The notes under the pieces are model-generated. The model saw nothing but the letters and a program-made list of their open reading frames with translations. It did not search any database and was not told the DNA's origin. Position numbers and translations under genes: made by a program. A stretch of DNA of 64,000 nt from Haberlea rhodopensis (taxonomy: Eukaryota > Streptophyta > Magnoliopsida > Lamiales > Gesneriaceae), in NCBI GenBank assembly GCA_907163345.1, contig CAJQUN010000014.1, positions 3,534,001 to 3,598,000 of the forward strand. The letters run 5' to 3'. Shown piece after piece: positions 21,130 through 33,020 of this stretch; positions within the stretch are counted from its first letter, which is position 1, and every line of letters begins with the position of its first letter.

Positions 21130-23313
21130 CATTACTCATTACCAAAAATATCTGGGCCTGGCACGGCCCTAGGCCCATGGCCTATGGGCCGTACAGTGTA
21201 CATGCCATGCTGGCACAATCCAAAATGATTTTTTTTAAATTTTTATATATATATTGTAAATATAACTTATATTAATTAAATATAAGAATAGTAGAATAAG
21301 AAATCGCTTGACACAATACACATAGAAATTCAGATTTGTTGACTATGATTGAATAACTATAATCTAAAAACTACATTCACATAACAAAATAACAAACTAA
21401 TGAAGTAACAAAATACAAACATAAAGCATTCAACTTTGTTCATTTTCGTTAGAAGATACATAATGTCCTCATATATCTTGTAATTGACTATCGACATTCA
21501 ACCAATCTTTTAATAGAATATACATCTCTACGGTGTTTGCTTTCATAATACATTTTTCATCACAAACTCTGCAACATGCACTAAAATATGACTCCGATGG
21601 AAGTATGAATATCGGATGTGTCATTAGAATACGTACCATGATGGAAAGCATTGGCCAAAATTTAGTATTATCTTCCACCATCCAAAACATCAAATGTTTA
21701 TAATTCTTGTTCACTAAAATTAATTACTTGGTTTAAATATATTTGAAGCTTGGTAAATGAAGATGAAGTAGAAGAAGTCGAAGTAAAATCATGTTTTATC
21801 TTAACATTGTCCACACACAACATTTATTACTACCACCACTATCACCACTTTCTTTTAATGGAAATAATCTAGAATTATATAATGAATTAATGCGCTCTTT
21901 TTGTTGGTTAGCACTAACATTATCATAACTCTTGTTAGTGTAATAAGATCCAAGTATAATTTCTACACTATATAATTTTAATCTATGATCTATAATTGCG
22001 GCCAAACAATTGAAAAAATGAATATTTTTCCAAGATTTTTAATTTAAACTCTATTGGTTCAACAATATTTCTAAATAAAGGATTTCCTCTATATAATGCA
22101 AAACATTCACTAGTTTCATAAATTTTATTTAAATCAAATTGAAGATGTTGGATGGTAACACCCCAAAATAATTTAGTAGCATCACAAAATGATTGCACCA
22201 AATTTAGAATACTAGAAGCAACTTCTCAATCATCATCATAAATATGAAATTGTTCAGGAATCATTTCATTAAATAACAAAATAATGACATTTTTATAAGG
22301 TAAACATGCTTGCAACATTAAACATCATAAGGAAAATCTTTCTAATTTTTACCATGATTAAGACATAAACTTTTAAACTCTTGTTTTCTAGCTACTGAAC
22401 CATTAAGAAATTTAAGAGTCTTTTTTTTTCTTTTTTCCAAATGAACCCATCTTGCACACATAATTTAAATCATCATTTAAAATTGTTTTCATATTTTATT
22501 ACGAATATTATATTCATTAATTACTTGCATAATGGCGTTAGAAATAAATCCACCGGTATGAGGCCAATAAATGTTTACAAAACTAAAATTCTTTTTATTT
22601 AACATCCAATTATCGTCAATCCAATGTCATGTAACACATATATTTGATGCATTGCTAATATAATTGTCCAAATCACTGGTTAGTGCTATTTTTGAAGAAA
22701 GATTTCCTAAATATGAAATTAAATTTGCTTTATATTCATTAAAAATTATGAATGCATCCGATTTAATATTATTTCTTACAAACCTTTTATGTTGAGGTTG
22801 CAAACCTAAATTAATATAATTAAATGAATTTCGCATCCGCCTCCATAAAAAAAGGTTATTCCGAACATAAGTATGTATTTAGCTAATTCTCGCATATCTC
22901 TTTTAAGTGAATAATTGAAAACCCTAAACTCGAACTACTACCACAACAATGAAATTGGGAAAGTGTAGTTTGGGTACCATCATTAGTTTATCTATCATGC
23001 TTATGATATGCCTAAGTAAATGACTCGTTCCACTCGAAGAAGCATATACATAATCTTTTTTACCATTAGGCTTTAACGGTAGATCAGCACGGGCATTGCC
23101 TATCGATCGGTAAAGCTCTCATTTTTTGTCAACCTACGATAATTGTCGATGGATCGGCCATAAATTTTTTTTAAGAATAGGGCATGTGCGACACGACTCA
23201 CGGGCCTATACCTTTGGCCATCACAACCCATTCTACAGGCCGTGTTTGGCACAACCCATCATTGTAGAGATATGGACAATGTCTCTTATCGTTCGGCCCG
23301 TTTGACATCTCTA
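21130..23313 (-). mobile_element. Degraded hAT transposon
   Basis: The right end reads CCCGTTTGACATCTCTA (to 23313), matching hAT termini of the TAGAGATGTCAAACGGG type. Subterminal GGGCC-rich blocks occur at about 21150-21220 and 23180-23290. The left terminus is eroded. A candidate 8-bp duplication is GTTGCCAG (21122-21129) against GTTGGCGG (23314-23321), 6 of 8 matching. It encloses a dead transposase gene on the minus strand. Confidence 0.72.
21469..23100 (-). pseudogene. hAT (ricesleeper-like) transposase pseudogene
   Basis: Reading the minus strand, pieces in several frames line up in the order expected of a plant hAT transposase. There is a BED-finger remnant with GTSHLLRHI near 23000-23100, GLQPQHKRF and a LTSDL core near 22627-22836, FCDATKLFWGVT with a conserved middle region near 21983-22201, AAIIDHRLKLYSVE near 21980, and a C-terminal dimerisation domain at 21469-21714 with PSESYFSACCRV, an LLKDWLNVDSQL tail and a natural stop. 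Frameshifts and stops separate the pieces, so no transposase can be made. The tail is related to that of the deleted element at 59419-60614. Confidence 0.83.
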
Positions 23314-23355
23314 GTTGGCGGGAACAGGGTCGATGCTTGAAATTAAAAAAATGAG

Positions 23356-23407
<52 letters not shown>

Positions 23408-23617
23408 AATGGATGGTCATTGCTCGCAATTTCTCAAAGCAACCAAACCTTTTTCCTTAAATTCACACGCGTCCTCCTTCCCCCATCGACAAACACGAAC
23501 AAAACACTCTCAATCACAGACAACACACTCGCTTCTGATCCTGTTTTCTTTTCTGTGGCATGCAATCTTAGCTAATCGCTGAAATCCCCGGGTAACCTGA
23601 GCGCCAAAATCCCCAAA
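23314..23617. other. Upstream region of FATA with microsatellites
   Basis: Contains a TA tract at about 23357-23392, followed by an AAT tract to about 23410. The remainder should be promoter and 5' UTR of the thioesterase gene. The hAT element ends only about 300 bp upstream of the start codon. Confidence 0.5.
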
Positions 23618-26600
23618 ATGCTGTTGCAAGGAGGGGCATTTTCGGCATGCAATGTCGCAGTCGTCGAGATTTCCGGGAATCGCCGGTCCTCGGGCTTTCT
23701 CCGTCGGCAGAACGGGAACGACGCGGTTTGGTGCGGTTCTTCGGGCCGGGTTCCGAGGACCCATTTGTTGCGGGTGATGTCTGTTGCCACCGGTGAGCAG
23801 AAGAACAAACCGCAAGTGCCGAGCTATCAGCCGAGTCTCGCTGACCGGCTTCGGCTTGGCACTTTGTCCGATGATGGATTGTCTTATAAGGAGAAGTTTA
23901 TAGTGAGGTGTTATGAGCTATCATAATAAAACTGTTATGAGGTCGTTTTATGTAATTAACTATCTTTAATTAATTTTTAATTCTCTTATTGCAAACTTTG
24001 ATGGTGCATGATCTAATTTTTGGGGAATGTGCACTCTTTTCAAATTTTCATTCTACGTGTTAGGTTATGAAAAATATTCTGAAAATCTGTTTTTAGAATT
24101 TGGCTTGAATTTGAAAACCAATCATTAAATGGCCAAAACCCATTAATGAAAAACCTTGAGAACTTAGAATTCATTTGCCATCCATTCAAATATGCATTAT
24201 TTTCCTTTTTCGTTGGCTTTGCCTAGATTCTAATCTGTTTGTTAAGTAGAGTATCCTATATGTATTGGCTTACCAGACATGTTGTTCTTACTGCCTGTTT
24301 ACTAATATTGTACGATGCTGCTGCCTCATTGTCGTGACTCAGTGTTTTACCTAATAATTGTTGACTTTCTTTCCCTTTTTAAGGAGATTGGTTGCAACCA
24401 TGCTCAAAGTGTTGGATTTTCGACCGATGGATTTGCAACAACTCTTAAAATGAGAAGATTGCATCTTATATGGGTGACTGCTCGGATGCACATTGAGATC
24501 TATAAATATCCTGCTTGGTAGTGATAATTGATCTGCTTTCCTATTGTTATCAACTTTTATTCAGCTTGCGATTCTATGTTCGTTTTACCTTTATTAAACA
24601 GGAGTGATGTTATCGAGATAGAGACTTGGTGTCAAAGCGAAGGACGTATTGGCACTAGGCGTGATTGGATTCTCAAAAATTATGCTACTGGTGAAGTCAT
24701 TGGAAGGGCTACAAGGTGATGTCGAATTCTGAGTCATAATGTTGCACAACACAAAACTAAATTTGTGACCGGTTTCATCGACTAGAATTCTATGGTAATC
24801 TGCGACTCATTCATTTTATTGCAGTAAGTGGCTGATGATGAACCAGGACACGAGGAGGCTTCAAAAAGTCACCGACGATGTCCGTGATGATGTTCTAACT
24901 TATTGCCCAAAAGAACTTAGGTAAAGTATTTATTTTCTATTAAATGTCTTCCCTCAGTAACTGAATAATAAGGTCAGAAAGTATAGAACATCAGAAATTT
25001 AAATGTGAAACATTGCTTGCCTCTTTGGTTATAAGAAATTAGCAATGTTGTATTTGTTCTGTACTTTTATTGTGTTGGAACGAGATGTGCACCAAATCAT
25101 TCAGGAATTTATGGGATCAATTTATGGAACCTAGTTTATGTTCTTTACACGTTAACCTTTAATATTTATCTCGTATCTGGATGTTTTAATCAGTCTTCAA
25201 TTTTTGGCTTATCAATGGTGGAAATCAATTAAGGGAAGCTTTCTTCGATGATTTAGTATCCTAGAATGTTTCACTTAATCGCATTCTAAACAGGATAAAT
25301 TGCCTGATTTTGCTTTTGCTTCTTCCTCAGCATGCATATGGTTGCTTGCACTTAAACTTATCCGATTAAATTTCATATGCCCTTGTTTTATTCCTTTAAA
25401 AACCTTAACACCAGATGGAATTTGTTACATGTTTCAATGTCATTGATGTATGGTATGGCTACTTTGCACCTTCATTTGCACAAGGTAAACTGTCTCTTGA
25501 TGAGCCAATTGCTATTTTGTGTACCATGACATCTCACTGCCCCATCTATTATTTCTAAGTCGTTCATCATAAAACAAATGGAAGATATCATATGTTTGAA
25601 CTTCCTTGGTAAAAACGTTGGCTAGATGTGGTATTTTGACTAACCTCCTTATTAGTGGTGATTGATTCATTGAATGTCTGTGTGAACAATTAATATCATG
25701 CCACATATCACTCAAACTAATGTGGTTGGTAAGTTATGATCCAGTATGAGGGCACAAACAACTTACAGCATCTATTCTTAGTTCATGATGCATATGTCTT
25801 TCATCCCTGCTTGTGAACCAACCACATGCTATGCATGTCCGTTCTTGTGGCGACTTTAAGAAAATATATTTCAGTTATGAATTATTTTTATAAATAGGTA
25901 AATATAGATATCAATGTTTTAGAATATGAAAATGTCATCTTAGAATATACCTCATCCAAACAACTATAACATTGGATTGCTGTCAGAGTGCAGTTGCAGG
26001 TTTTAAAATACAAAACAAAATAAAAAATTTACTTCATAACCAAGTGTATACTTTTCCACTACAATTGAGATGAATGTTACTTTAGAAATTTTACATTTGG
26101 TATACCAAAAGTTAATATATGAAATCTCCCTCTTAGTATTGTTCGTCCGTGATCCTATGGTATTGTTCGTTTGTGTAAGTAGCTGTTTGCTAGTTTCCTC
26201 ACCCCAAAATCGCCCAATTTTTTTGTTTGACGATCTGATCGTGACAATTTTTTGTACTATTGATATGTAATGTATGCCAGATTAGCATTTCCTGAAAAGA
26301 ACAATGCTAGCCTGAAGAAAATAGCAAAACTAGATGACGCAGCTGCATATACCAAAGCTGGGCTCGTGGTATGATCACGTAGTTTTAATCAATTGAGTTT
26401 TTCAGCTGGAGTAATTAGCATGTTTTGTTTTGGCAGCCCAGACGAGCAGATCTGGATATGAACCAACATATAAACAACGTCACCTACATTGGTTGGGTCC
26501 TCGAGGTTGGTTGGTTTTCAATACACCGTCTCCAGTTGCCTCAAATATAAATAGGGATCTTTATTACATATTCTATCGAGTCGTACTCGTGCATTCAAAC

Positions 26601-26970
26601 TTGTCCTATATTAAATTTTTTTTGCTATAAGAATCTAACTTGTATATTTATCAACTAATTACCTCTGACATTGGATTCAATTTGTTTGCAGAGCGTTCCT
26701 CAAGAGATTATCGATAGTCACGAGCTGCAGACTATAACATTGGATTACAGACGCGAATGTCAGCACGATGATTTAGTGGATTCCCTCACGAGCCCTGAAT
26801 CTGCCATGACTGACACCGTTTTAGAGCTTCAGGGAGCTAATGGTTCTCCAACTTCTGCAAACAGCGGAAACGACTGCCTCCAGTTTCTGCACTTATTGAG
26901 ATTATCAAGTGACGGTTCTGAAATAAACAGGTGTCGTACGGAGTGGAGGAAGAAACCTGCTAAAAGATGA
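23618..26970 (+). CDS. FATA: Oleoyl-acyl-ACP thioesterase FATA, seven exons, exon 1 damaged
   Basis: Plastid enzyme that releases oleate from acyl carrier protein and ends fatty acid synthesis. Exons read as 23618-about 23917, 24384-24517, 24602-24715, 24825-24920, 26281-26368, 26437-26505 and 26692-26970, all with GT/AG ends and matching phases from exon 2 on. The N-terminus looks like a transit peptide. Conserved blocks: NHAQSVGFSTDGFATT, HIEIYKYPAW, GRIGTRRDWIL, the active-site segment DMNQHINNVTYIGW (Asn and His), and DYRRECQHDD (Cys). The C-terminus ends TEWRKKPAKR. In exon 1 the frame meets TAA TAA right after the YE of the first hotdog strand, where family members continue about 18 residues to the intron. 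It is either a pseudogene, or an upstream GTGAGG donor at 23903 is used, which keeps frame but removes about 22 residues. Confidence 0.88.
24921..26280 (+). other. FATA intron 4
   Basis: A 1360-bp intron between exons 4 and 5, with donor AG|GTAAAG and acceptor TGCCAG|A. It is much longer than the other introns of this gene. I see no recognisable element in it. Confidence 0.75.
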
Positions 26971-28118
26971 GCCTCACAACTAGTTTTAGCCTTTATTACA
27001 AGCAAGCAGCAATCATGTGAGCTTCACCTCCCCTCTCCCTTCTTCATTTTATTTTCGACTCTCGGATGTTTCTAGTCTTTTCTTTGGGGGATTTTACTTG
27101 AAACTTTCAGGACTTCATTTAGAAAAAATGATGGATTCGTTGTTCAGTTGGATGGTTGTTACGCAGGATATTTATGTTTGTGATAAAGAGTATGTTCAAG
27201 ATTGTGTTATTGAATGATAGATTTGTGCTGCCAAACATGTATGCCCGGAGACATGCATACGTATATATTTACATACATTAGTAACATGTTCTACGCGCCG
27301 ATGACTTGTAGCCCCTTGGCACCGGTCGCAATTGCGACCCAGATGCTTGTGTTCGAGTTTTCGTTCCCATCCGACCCCACCTTCTTAGTAGTTGTAATAG
27401 TTGAAAAAAAAAGTGACATGTTCTTCGCTTAAAATGACAAGTTATACCATTTTATTTTAAAAATAATTATATTTTTTTACCCATGATTTTTCTCTTGTAC
27501 CTTGGATTTAGTTATATATATTTGTATCTTGGATTTTAGCGGCAATAACTCATGGCTGTGGATAGAGATTTTATTTAACAATAATAAACAAGTTCGCGAA
27601 GAAAATGTTTGTATAAAATAATTATGAAAAATAATATATTATTTGTTACTAAACAGTTAAAATTTAATTTCTATTTTAACATAAATTATATGTTGTACTG
27701 GTTTAAAAAGATTCTATGGATCCTACCGGCTACTCGTCGTATTATAAAAAAGATTTGTTCTTTGTTATTTCATGGGATCATATATGGTGTATATTCTAAT
27801 TCAACTAATATTAATACATTAATATGAAATACAAAATTCAAGACTCCTTTATGCATGCAACTAAGGACGTGTTAAAGGAATTATTAATATTTCCTTATAT
27901 AATTAAATTATATATAATTATAGAATGTGAATATTTCCCTTACAATGTTTCCAAATTTAATAATCACGCCACTTATAAAACTCTGGCTGTGTATAGCTTA
28001 GGCCATACATTTTAATTAAATATTAAATTATAATTATAAGGAACGGAAAAAAAAAAGTAGAGGTCAACATTATATTATACTATTTCTAAGGATTTCATAA
28101 TAATCTTTAGTCACATAC
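26971..28118. other. FATA 3' flank, no gene recognised
   Basis: Contains the FATA 3' UTR and AT-rich intergenic DNA. Short open frames at 27017-27432 and 27609-28015 have no recognisable domain and AT-driven composition; I do not call them genes. Confidence 0.5.
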
Positions 28119-28610
28119 ATGGATTTCTCAGTTATTCGTCCAAAGCCTCCAGCGCCGCCAGAACACACAACACCACCGCCGCCGCATGAAAGATATCTAC
28201 TCCCACACCCTCCGGCTCCGATTGCTACGCCACACATGGGTCCTTATATGGAGGAATTTGATAGATATTCACGTACGCAACGTCTGAGAAACATCGAGCA
28301 CACTAACGCAAGGACATGGAGAATGAATCATCCCAATGATTATTATGATAATAGTAACAATAATTGTGGCTATCATCAACATTATCATTCAGGTGGAGGT
28401 TTTAATGGAGGCTACAATTATCACATGTCTCCGGCGGTACGGCTGCCGCCGCCTGATCATCACCACTACAATCTTGCAGGTCCGCCGCAGCGGCTTGGCC
28501 TTCCTCCACCTGACCACAACTACGGTCCACCAGTGCGGAGCTATTATCCGGCGCCGTATAATGGTGGGTACTTTAGTGATGAGAATCCAAACGGTTGCAT
28601 GATTATGTGA
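28119..28610 (+). CDS. Pro/His/Tyr-rich protein with C-terminal CaaX box (HIPP-tail-like)
   Basis: Single-exon frame of 163 residues, rich in Pro, His, Gly, Asn and Tyr, with repeated LPPPDH(H/N) motifs near residues 109-130. It ends FSDENPNGCMIM. A Cys-aliphatic-aliphatic-Met terminus preceded by DENPN is the typical prenylated tail of plant heavy-metal-associated isoprenylated proteins (HIPPs). No HMA domain with its CxxC metal site is present in this frame or evident in the 700 bp upstream. So it may be a HIPP derivative that has lost its metal domain, or a separate small farnesylated protein. Membrane attachment through prenylation is inferred; metal contact through the His-rich stretches is only a possibility. 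Confidence 0.6.
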   Translation: MDFSVIRPKPPAPPEHTTPPPPHERYLLPHPPAPIATPHMGPYMEEFDRYSRTQRLRNIEHTNARTWRMNHPNDYYDNSNNNCGYHQHYHSGGGFNGGYNYHMSPAVRLPPPDHHHYNLAGPPQRLGLPPPDHNYGPPVRSYYPAPYNGGYFSDENPNGCMIM

Positions 28611-29778
28611 TATTGAGTACTCAGTTTATTGTTTTATTTTTTTTCCGGATTAATACTTATGTTTATCAATGCTATTATACTATTTTTTTCCCTTTATGAG
28701 ATAAATTAATTTAACTATTTTTATCTTCATTTGTAATGCGGTCATCTTTTTGATATTTTGGTACATTATTTATACATGAATTAATTGATCTTAAGGTATA
28801 ATAAAGGGTTGAGATGTAAAATTGTGTAAGAATATGATGATGGAGGCGTGAAATAAAGATTATTCTATTGCACGATAGAACCTCGATAATTTGATACTCG
28901 CTTAATTAATAATTTTGTTTAAATAATATTTATGATCTATCCAACTTAGGCATTAGTAATTCACTAAATTTATAAAGATAATATATATATACATAATATA
29001 TATGAGAATTCGTATAGAATTCTATGCAATATATACATTAATAACTCCTTAATAATATTTATTTATGATTAATCAATGAAAAATTCATAAAAAAATGATT
29101 CTATTGTCATTTCTTTCTTGTTGAACTTGATATCACTTTAACTTCCATATCTAACTTTTCTTAACATGGTAAGAACTTCATGTGCGATTTTCCCATTGTT
29201 CAACCAAAAATTATTCAATGTCATTGTTGATTTGATAAATTAATAAGCTATTGTATTAATTAATCTATAAATTGTTAATTATTAATCTATCGATTTTAAT
29301 ATTCACTAAATATATAGGATTTTGACAATCTCAAGTCTATTATTTTAGGGATAATTACATATGTCTTCTTTGTCGAGTAGCTATTTTACAAATTTTCCCC
29401 TCTAGTTTGAACAATTACATATGTCTCCCTTGTAAAATAGTATTACAATAACACAACATCTAGTTTGTAAATATATAAGAAAAATTACAATTACCTACCA
29501 CGTGATTTGACATAAAAATAAACTGTAGGTTGTTCAAATTAGATGGGCTAAAATGATAATTATGAAACTAGAAGGGGTCTATACGAAGTTCACCTCAGGT
29601 TTAACTATATATGGCATTTTTTTATCATATGTTGGATTACCTACAAATGATAAAGGTTACATATGAATCTAGACAAAATCATGATATAAAATTTCCATAT
29701 AAATCTTGTATTTTCAATCAAAAGATATTCGATTATAAAACAAACTTTACTCCATACTACTCGTTAATTCATTATATT
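28611..29778. other. AT-rich intergenic region
   Basis: No coding frame, repeat array or transposon end recognised. Contains short TA tracts near 28981-29002. Confidence 0.5.
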
Positions 29779-30411
29779 TGATACATGGAAATAAGGTATT
29801 TATCCGACCTCATTGACTGACCTGAAATTTCAGCTTCTATTCGTCAGTGCGACCTCTTTGGTGTTAATCGACCTGGTAGACCTATGTGTTGTGCCTTACC
29901 TGTTTGCCCTCCTCCAAACAGTCCAGCGACCTCTTTTTGGAGCCGAGCTTTTCTCATATCTTGCTTAATGCGTGGACATATCAATGTGATTGTATCTCCT
30001 AAACTAGGCAATTGCGAGATTTGCGGAGCAATATCTGATATTTGATTGTATTCACAATATCTTATCATATCCTGAGTAGAGTTTGATAAACATGGAAGAA
30101 ATTCTTGACACATGATAACTCTTAGTTCTCCACCTATAAATATCAGTTTAAATCTACATATTTGGTCATTCATAAATCTTTCACTTACCTTACAATCATA
30201 TATTTTCTCGTATCCTCTCGCCTGACTGGAGAGTCGGTGGGGACACACCAGAAATCTTCCCCCCCATTCTCTCGTTTGTTTCGTAATTCCAGGTCTCTGA
30301 GATTAGGATCATAAGCAAGATTGACCTTATTATTGTTTGCATTGAAGAATATAAATGTATTATCTTACCTCTTATTGATATCAAAGGTAATCATGCTTTT
30401 TGATGATATCA
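29779..30411 (+). mobile_element. Diverged solo LTR related to the Tat element at 32.4 kb
   Basis: Begins TGATAC and ends GATATCA, like the LTRs at 32356 and 41980. It shares GCGGAGCAATATC, GATAAACATGGAA, a TATAAATA box at about 30135 and a CGCCTGACTGGAGAGTCGG block in the same order. No internal region or second LTR is adjacent. Flanking five-mers are ATATT (29774-29778) and ATACC (30412-30416); they differ by two C/T transitions and could be a decayed target duplication. Confidence 0.78.
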
Positions 30412-31397
30412 ATACCAAAATGGATTTTCAAAAAGATTTATTTGGACCAGATTCCAGAACAATATATGCATAAAAAAAATATTTATTTTTGTTTCTATCT
30501 TAAGTTAAGATAATAAGGGCAACTCGACTTTTCTCCAAATCAATCTGAGTCTATCATGACTTATGGGTCTTGGACAAAAAAAGTAGATATAAAATAATTC
30601 CCGATCATATGGTGTAAATTAGAGATATCAACCGAATAATTTTTAAAAAAATAAAAATAAAACCCGGAACCAATTAGTTGAAAACTTTCAGCTGCTGGAT
30701 TATAATGCAATCTATTATCTTAAGATCTTGGTTGCTTAGAGAATTTACGCCTATGTATGCTTTATCAGTTATAATCTCTTTTCCTTCTGTCTGTCTATTC
30801 AGACCTTCGTTATCCTTGGCTGGTGGTTTATGCCGCAGCTCTGCTAGCTCATTTGTATCCATTGGCTATTTATTTGTTGTGCTGGTCGTGCTTGGAACTG
30901 CTCAGGCACTGTCCTTTGCCTTGATCTCTATCCTAGATGGTTGCATCCCTGCATCTATACTGCCTACTGGCTTAGGATATCAGTTATTATTATCACTTAT
31001 GTTAGGCAGATTGTACATGCTTTTGTCTTTGTGTTTGTTGAAGGGGTTGTCCAACTTTGTATTCCTTAGTTTGATCCTGGTGCATTGAAATTAGGGACGG
31101 AGACAATTCAAAATTAGCTGGACTAGGTAGGGCAATCACGATTTATTGGACTAAAAAAACTAAATTTTTTAAAACTAACACTAAGAAAAAAATTTAAATT
31201 TTTTTCTATGAAACTTAGTTCAGCTCATAAAGTGGCTCCGCCAATGCTCGAACGAGGGGGAAAAGAAATAGGCCATAATCCAACTTATAGTCGATTTAGC
31301 AAAGGTAAGGATTCTTAAGTTAAAACATTCATTTTGGATGATGATATGTACTAATAATTCTAAGCAAACAAATGCTTAGAACCTCCCCAACATCAAT
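30412..31397. other. Intergenic region with a short MITE-like element
   Basis: No gene recognised. An open frame at 30678-31088 is hydrophobic but without a known domain, and I do not accept it. At about 31092-31247 a short element has ends GGGACGGAGAC and GTGGCTCCGCC, resembling Tip100-type hAT termini (GGGGCGGAGCC); no target duplication was found. Confidence 0.45.
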
Positions 31398-31651
31398 TTA
31401 TACCCACTTCACCATGGTTGAAAGATTCTTGAATTTGAGAGAATTCAAGAACTTAGCAGGAAGATAAATTCTAAAGATGCTTTTCGAAGTGATATTCTTC
31501 CTACAGGTCGGACATTTGTTGTGAGCACCTATGGCGGTTCTGATGCACACCTTGCAAAAAAAGTGACGACACTTCGTCGACCTCTCCTCGACCAACGGGC
31601 CCATGCAAATTTGACAGTTGAATGTAGGTTCCTCTGGTGGTGGTGGCAGGG
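31398..31651 (-). pseudogene. Orphan C-terminal RING-finger exon (RNF4-like)
   Basis: On the minus strand, after a plausible acceptor (TCGTCACAG at about 31652-31660), the frame reads PPPPEEPTF, then a C3HC4 RING: CQICMGPL, CRHFFCKVCIRTA and CPTCRKNI, ending RIYLPAKF. This resembles the last exon of plant RNF4-like ubiquitin ligases. The RIYLPA end is where family members usually stop; here the frame reads on about 18 residues. No upstream exons were found; sequence 5' of the acceptor looks like a transposon end. The zinc ligands are intact. Most likely a gene fragment. Confidence 0.6.
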
Positions 31652-31839
31652 CTGTGACGAATGTAGAAAAAATATGACAACAAATTTTAAAATAAAAAAT
31701 ATAGGGTAAAATGTAATTTCTGATGAACAGATTGTAATTTTGGGGGTTAAAATGCAAATTTTTTTTAATGGTTAAAAAAAATTTCTGGCAAGAGCGGAAC
31801 TTGCCTCTACGTCCCATTTGCCTGTAGATCCGCCCTTGT
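31652..31839 (-). mobile_element. Possible short Tip100-type hAT element
   Basis: Reading the minus strand, the unit starts CAAGGGCGGATCTACAGG (31839 downwards) and ends next to CAGCCCTG (about 31648), reminiscent of CAGGGGCGGATC-type hAT termini. No clean 8-bp target duplication was found, so this is tentative. Confidence 0.35.
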
Positions 31840-32350
31840 CAGGGGGAGGCAACTTCCCACTCATTTTTTCGTTTTGGCTGAAACTCACAAACTTAACTAG
31901 TCAATCGGACACTGACTTCAAAAACCTTAAGGTCTGGTCGGGGATATAGTAATGCATGCATGTCGGTGAACCCAAAAAAGGCCAATTAAGTAAAAAGTTA
32001 AACAGTATGTTCAATCCAAAAATGAGCCAAGTCAAAGAGAGAAAATCTTTAAAGAAAAACCTATAACGGTAAATAATGAAGAAATGCAAGGCCTGATGCA
32101 GGAACTGGCTGAACAATGAGAAGCCATAGAGACAAATAAACAACAATGCTCAGTCGTCAATCATGATTTTAGATAGGAAAAAACAGGTACATCTCAAGAC
32201 TTCTAAAATAAGATTATTCCAAGTTCATGCAGAGACCTGTGTCATTGGTCATTTCAGTTTGGATCCAAAGTAGAGATCCAACCAGTATGCAATTTTGATA
32301 TGTGCAAGTTAAAAGAGGACGCTAGGCTGAAAATTAAAGTAATTAATAAA
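31840..32350. other. Intergenic region left of the Tat element
   Basis: No gene or repeat recognised. The last bases, GATCT (32351-32355), are the left target-site duplication of the LTR retrotransposon. Confidence 0.5.
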
Positions 32351-32355
32351 GATCT

Positions 32356-33018
32356 TGATACCCGCTAGAAGATACCACCTGACGAGCCGACCTAGCTCCA
32401 AGGCATGTTACTCGTCATTCTTCGGCGAGAGCTCGCCTACCCATCCGAGCTCTTTTGCGAGGCCCGACCTGTTTTGCCGAGCTGTTGCACCTTACCTGTT
32501 TCCCGTCACTAACTCGCCATGAGACCTCTTTTGAGAGACCGAGCTGATAGGCCGAGCTCTCCTCATTTCCCATGTTGCTACCGGCTCTTAGCAAGGAAAC
32601 CAGTTCCCCAAGAGATCTAGTCCTAGATATGCGGAGCAATATCAGGGATTCGATTGTGTTATCAGGATCTTGACATATCTGGGTAAGATTTGGATAAACA
32701 TGGAAAGAGTCCTTGTTGCAATACTACTCTTAGGTCTCCGCCTATAAATACCAGGTTTGGAGTATTGATTAGGAACTAATGTTATAATTGCTTTCACTTA
32801 CAGCATATATTCTCTTCATATTCTCTCGCCTGACTTGAGCGTCGGAGGGGACCCGCCGGAATAACTTCCGGCCCCTTCTCACATTTGCTTCGTATTTTCA
32901 GGTCATTGCAGAGGATATTTGCTAATACCCCGGCTGTTATATTGAGTGTTGAAGAAAGAGAGGTGAACCCCCTGTCTATTGATATCAGAGCAAGTCATCG
33001 CAAATTTAGGTGATATCA
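32356..33018 (+). repeat. 5' LTR of the Tat element
   Basis: TGATACCCGC ... GGTGATATCA, 663 bp, with a TATAAATA promoter box at 32743-32750. The short open frame at 32415-32639 is on the opposite strand and recurs in the 3' LTR; it is not a gene. Confidence 0.96.
32743..32750 (+). promoter_or_regulatory. LTR promoter TATA box
   Basis: TATAAATA in the LTR; conserved in the 3' LTR (42367-42374) and in the solo LTR (about 30135-30142), as expected of the U3 promoter. Confidence 0.75.
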
Positions 33019-33020
33019 AT

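Noticed and set aside
30678..31088. 136-residue hydrophobic plus-strand frame
   Set aside because: No recognisable family, no splice or promoter context, and an equally open reverse strand; likely chance.
31652..31817. Upstream extension of the RING frame to ATG 31817
   Set aside because: That part is AT-rich transposon-like DNA; a splice acceptor precedes the conserved PPPPEEP segment.
32415..32639. 74-residue frame in the 5' LTR, repeated in the 3' LTR at 42039
   Set aside because: Antisense frame within LTR promoter DNA, present only because the LTR is duplicated.
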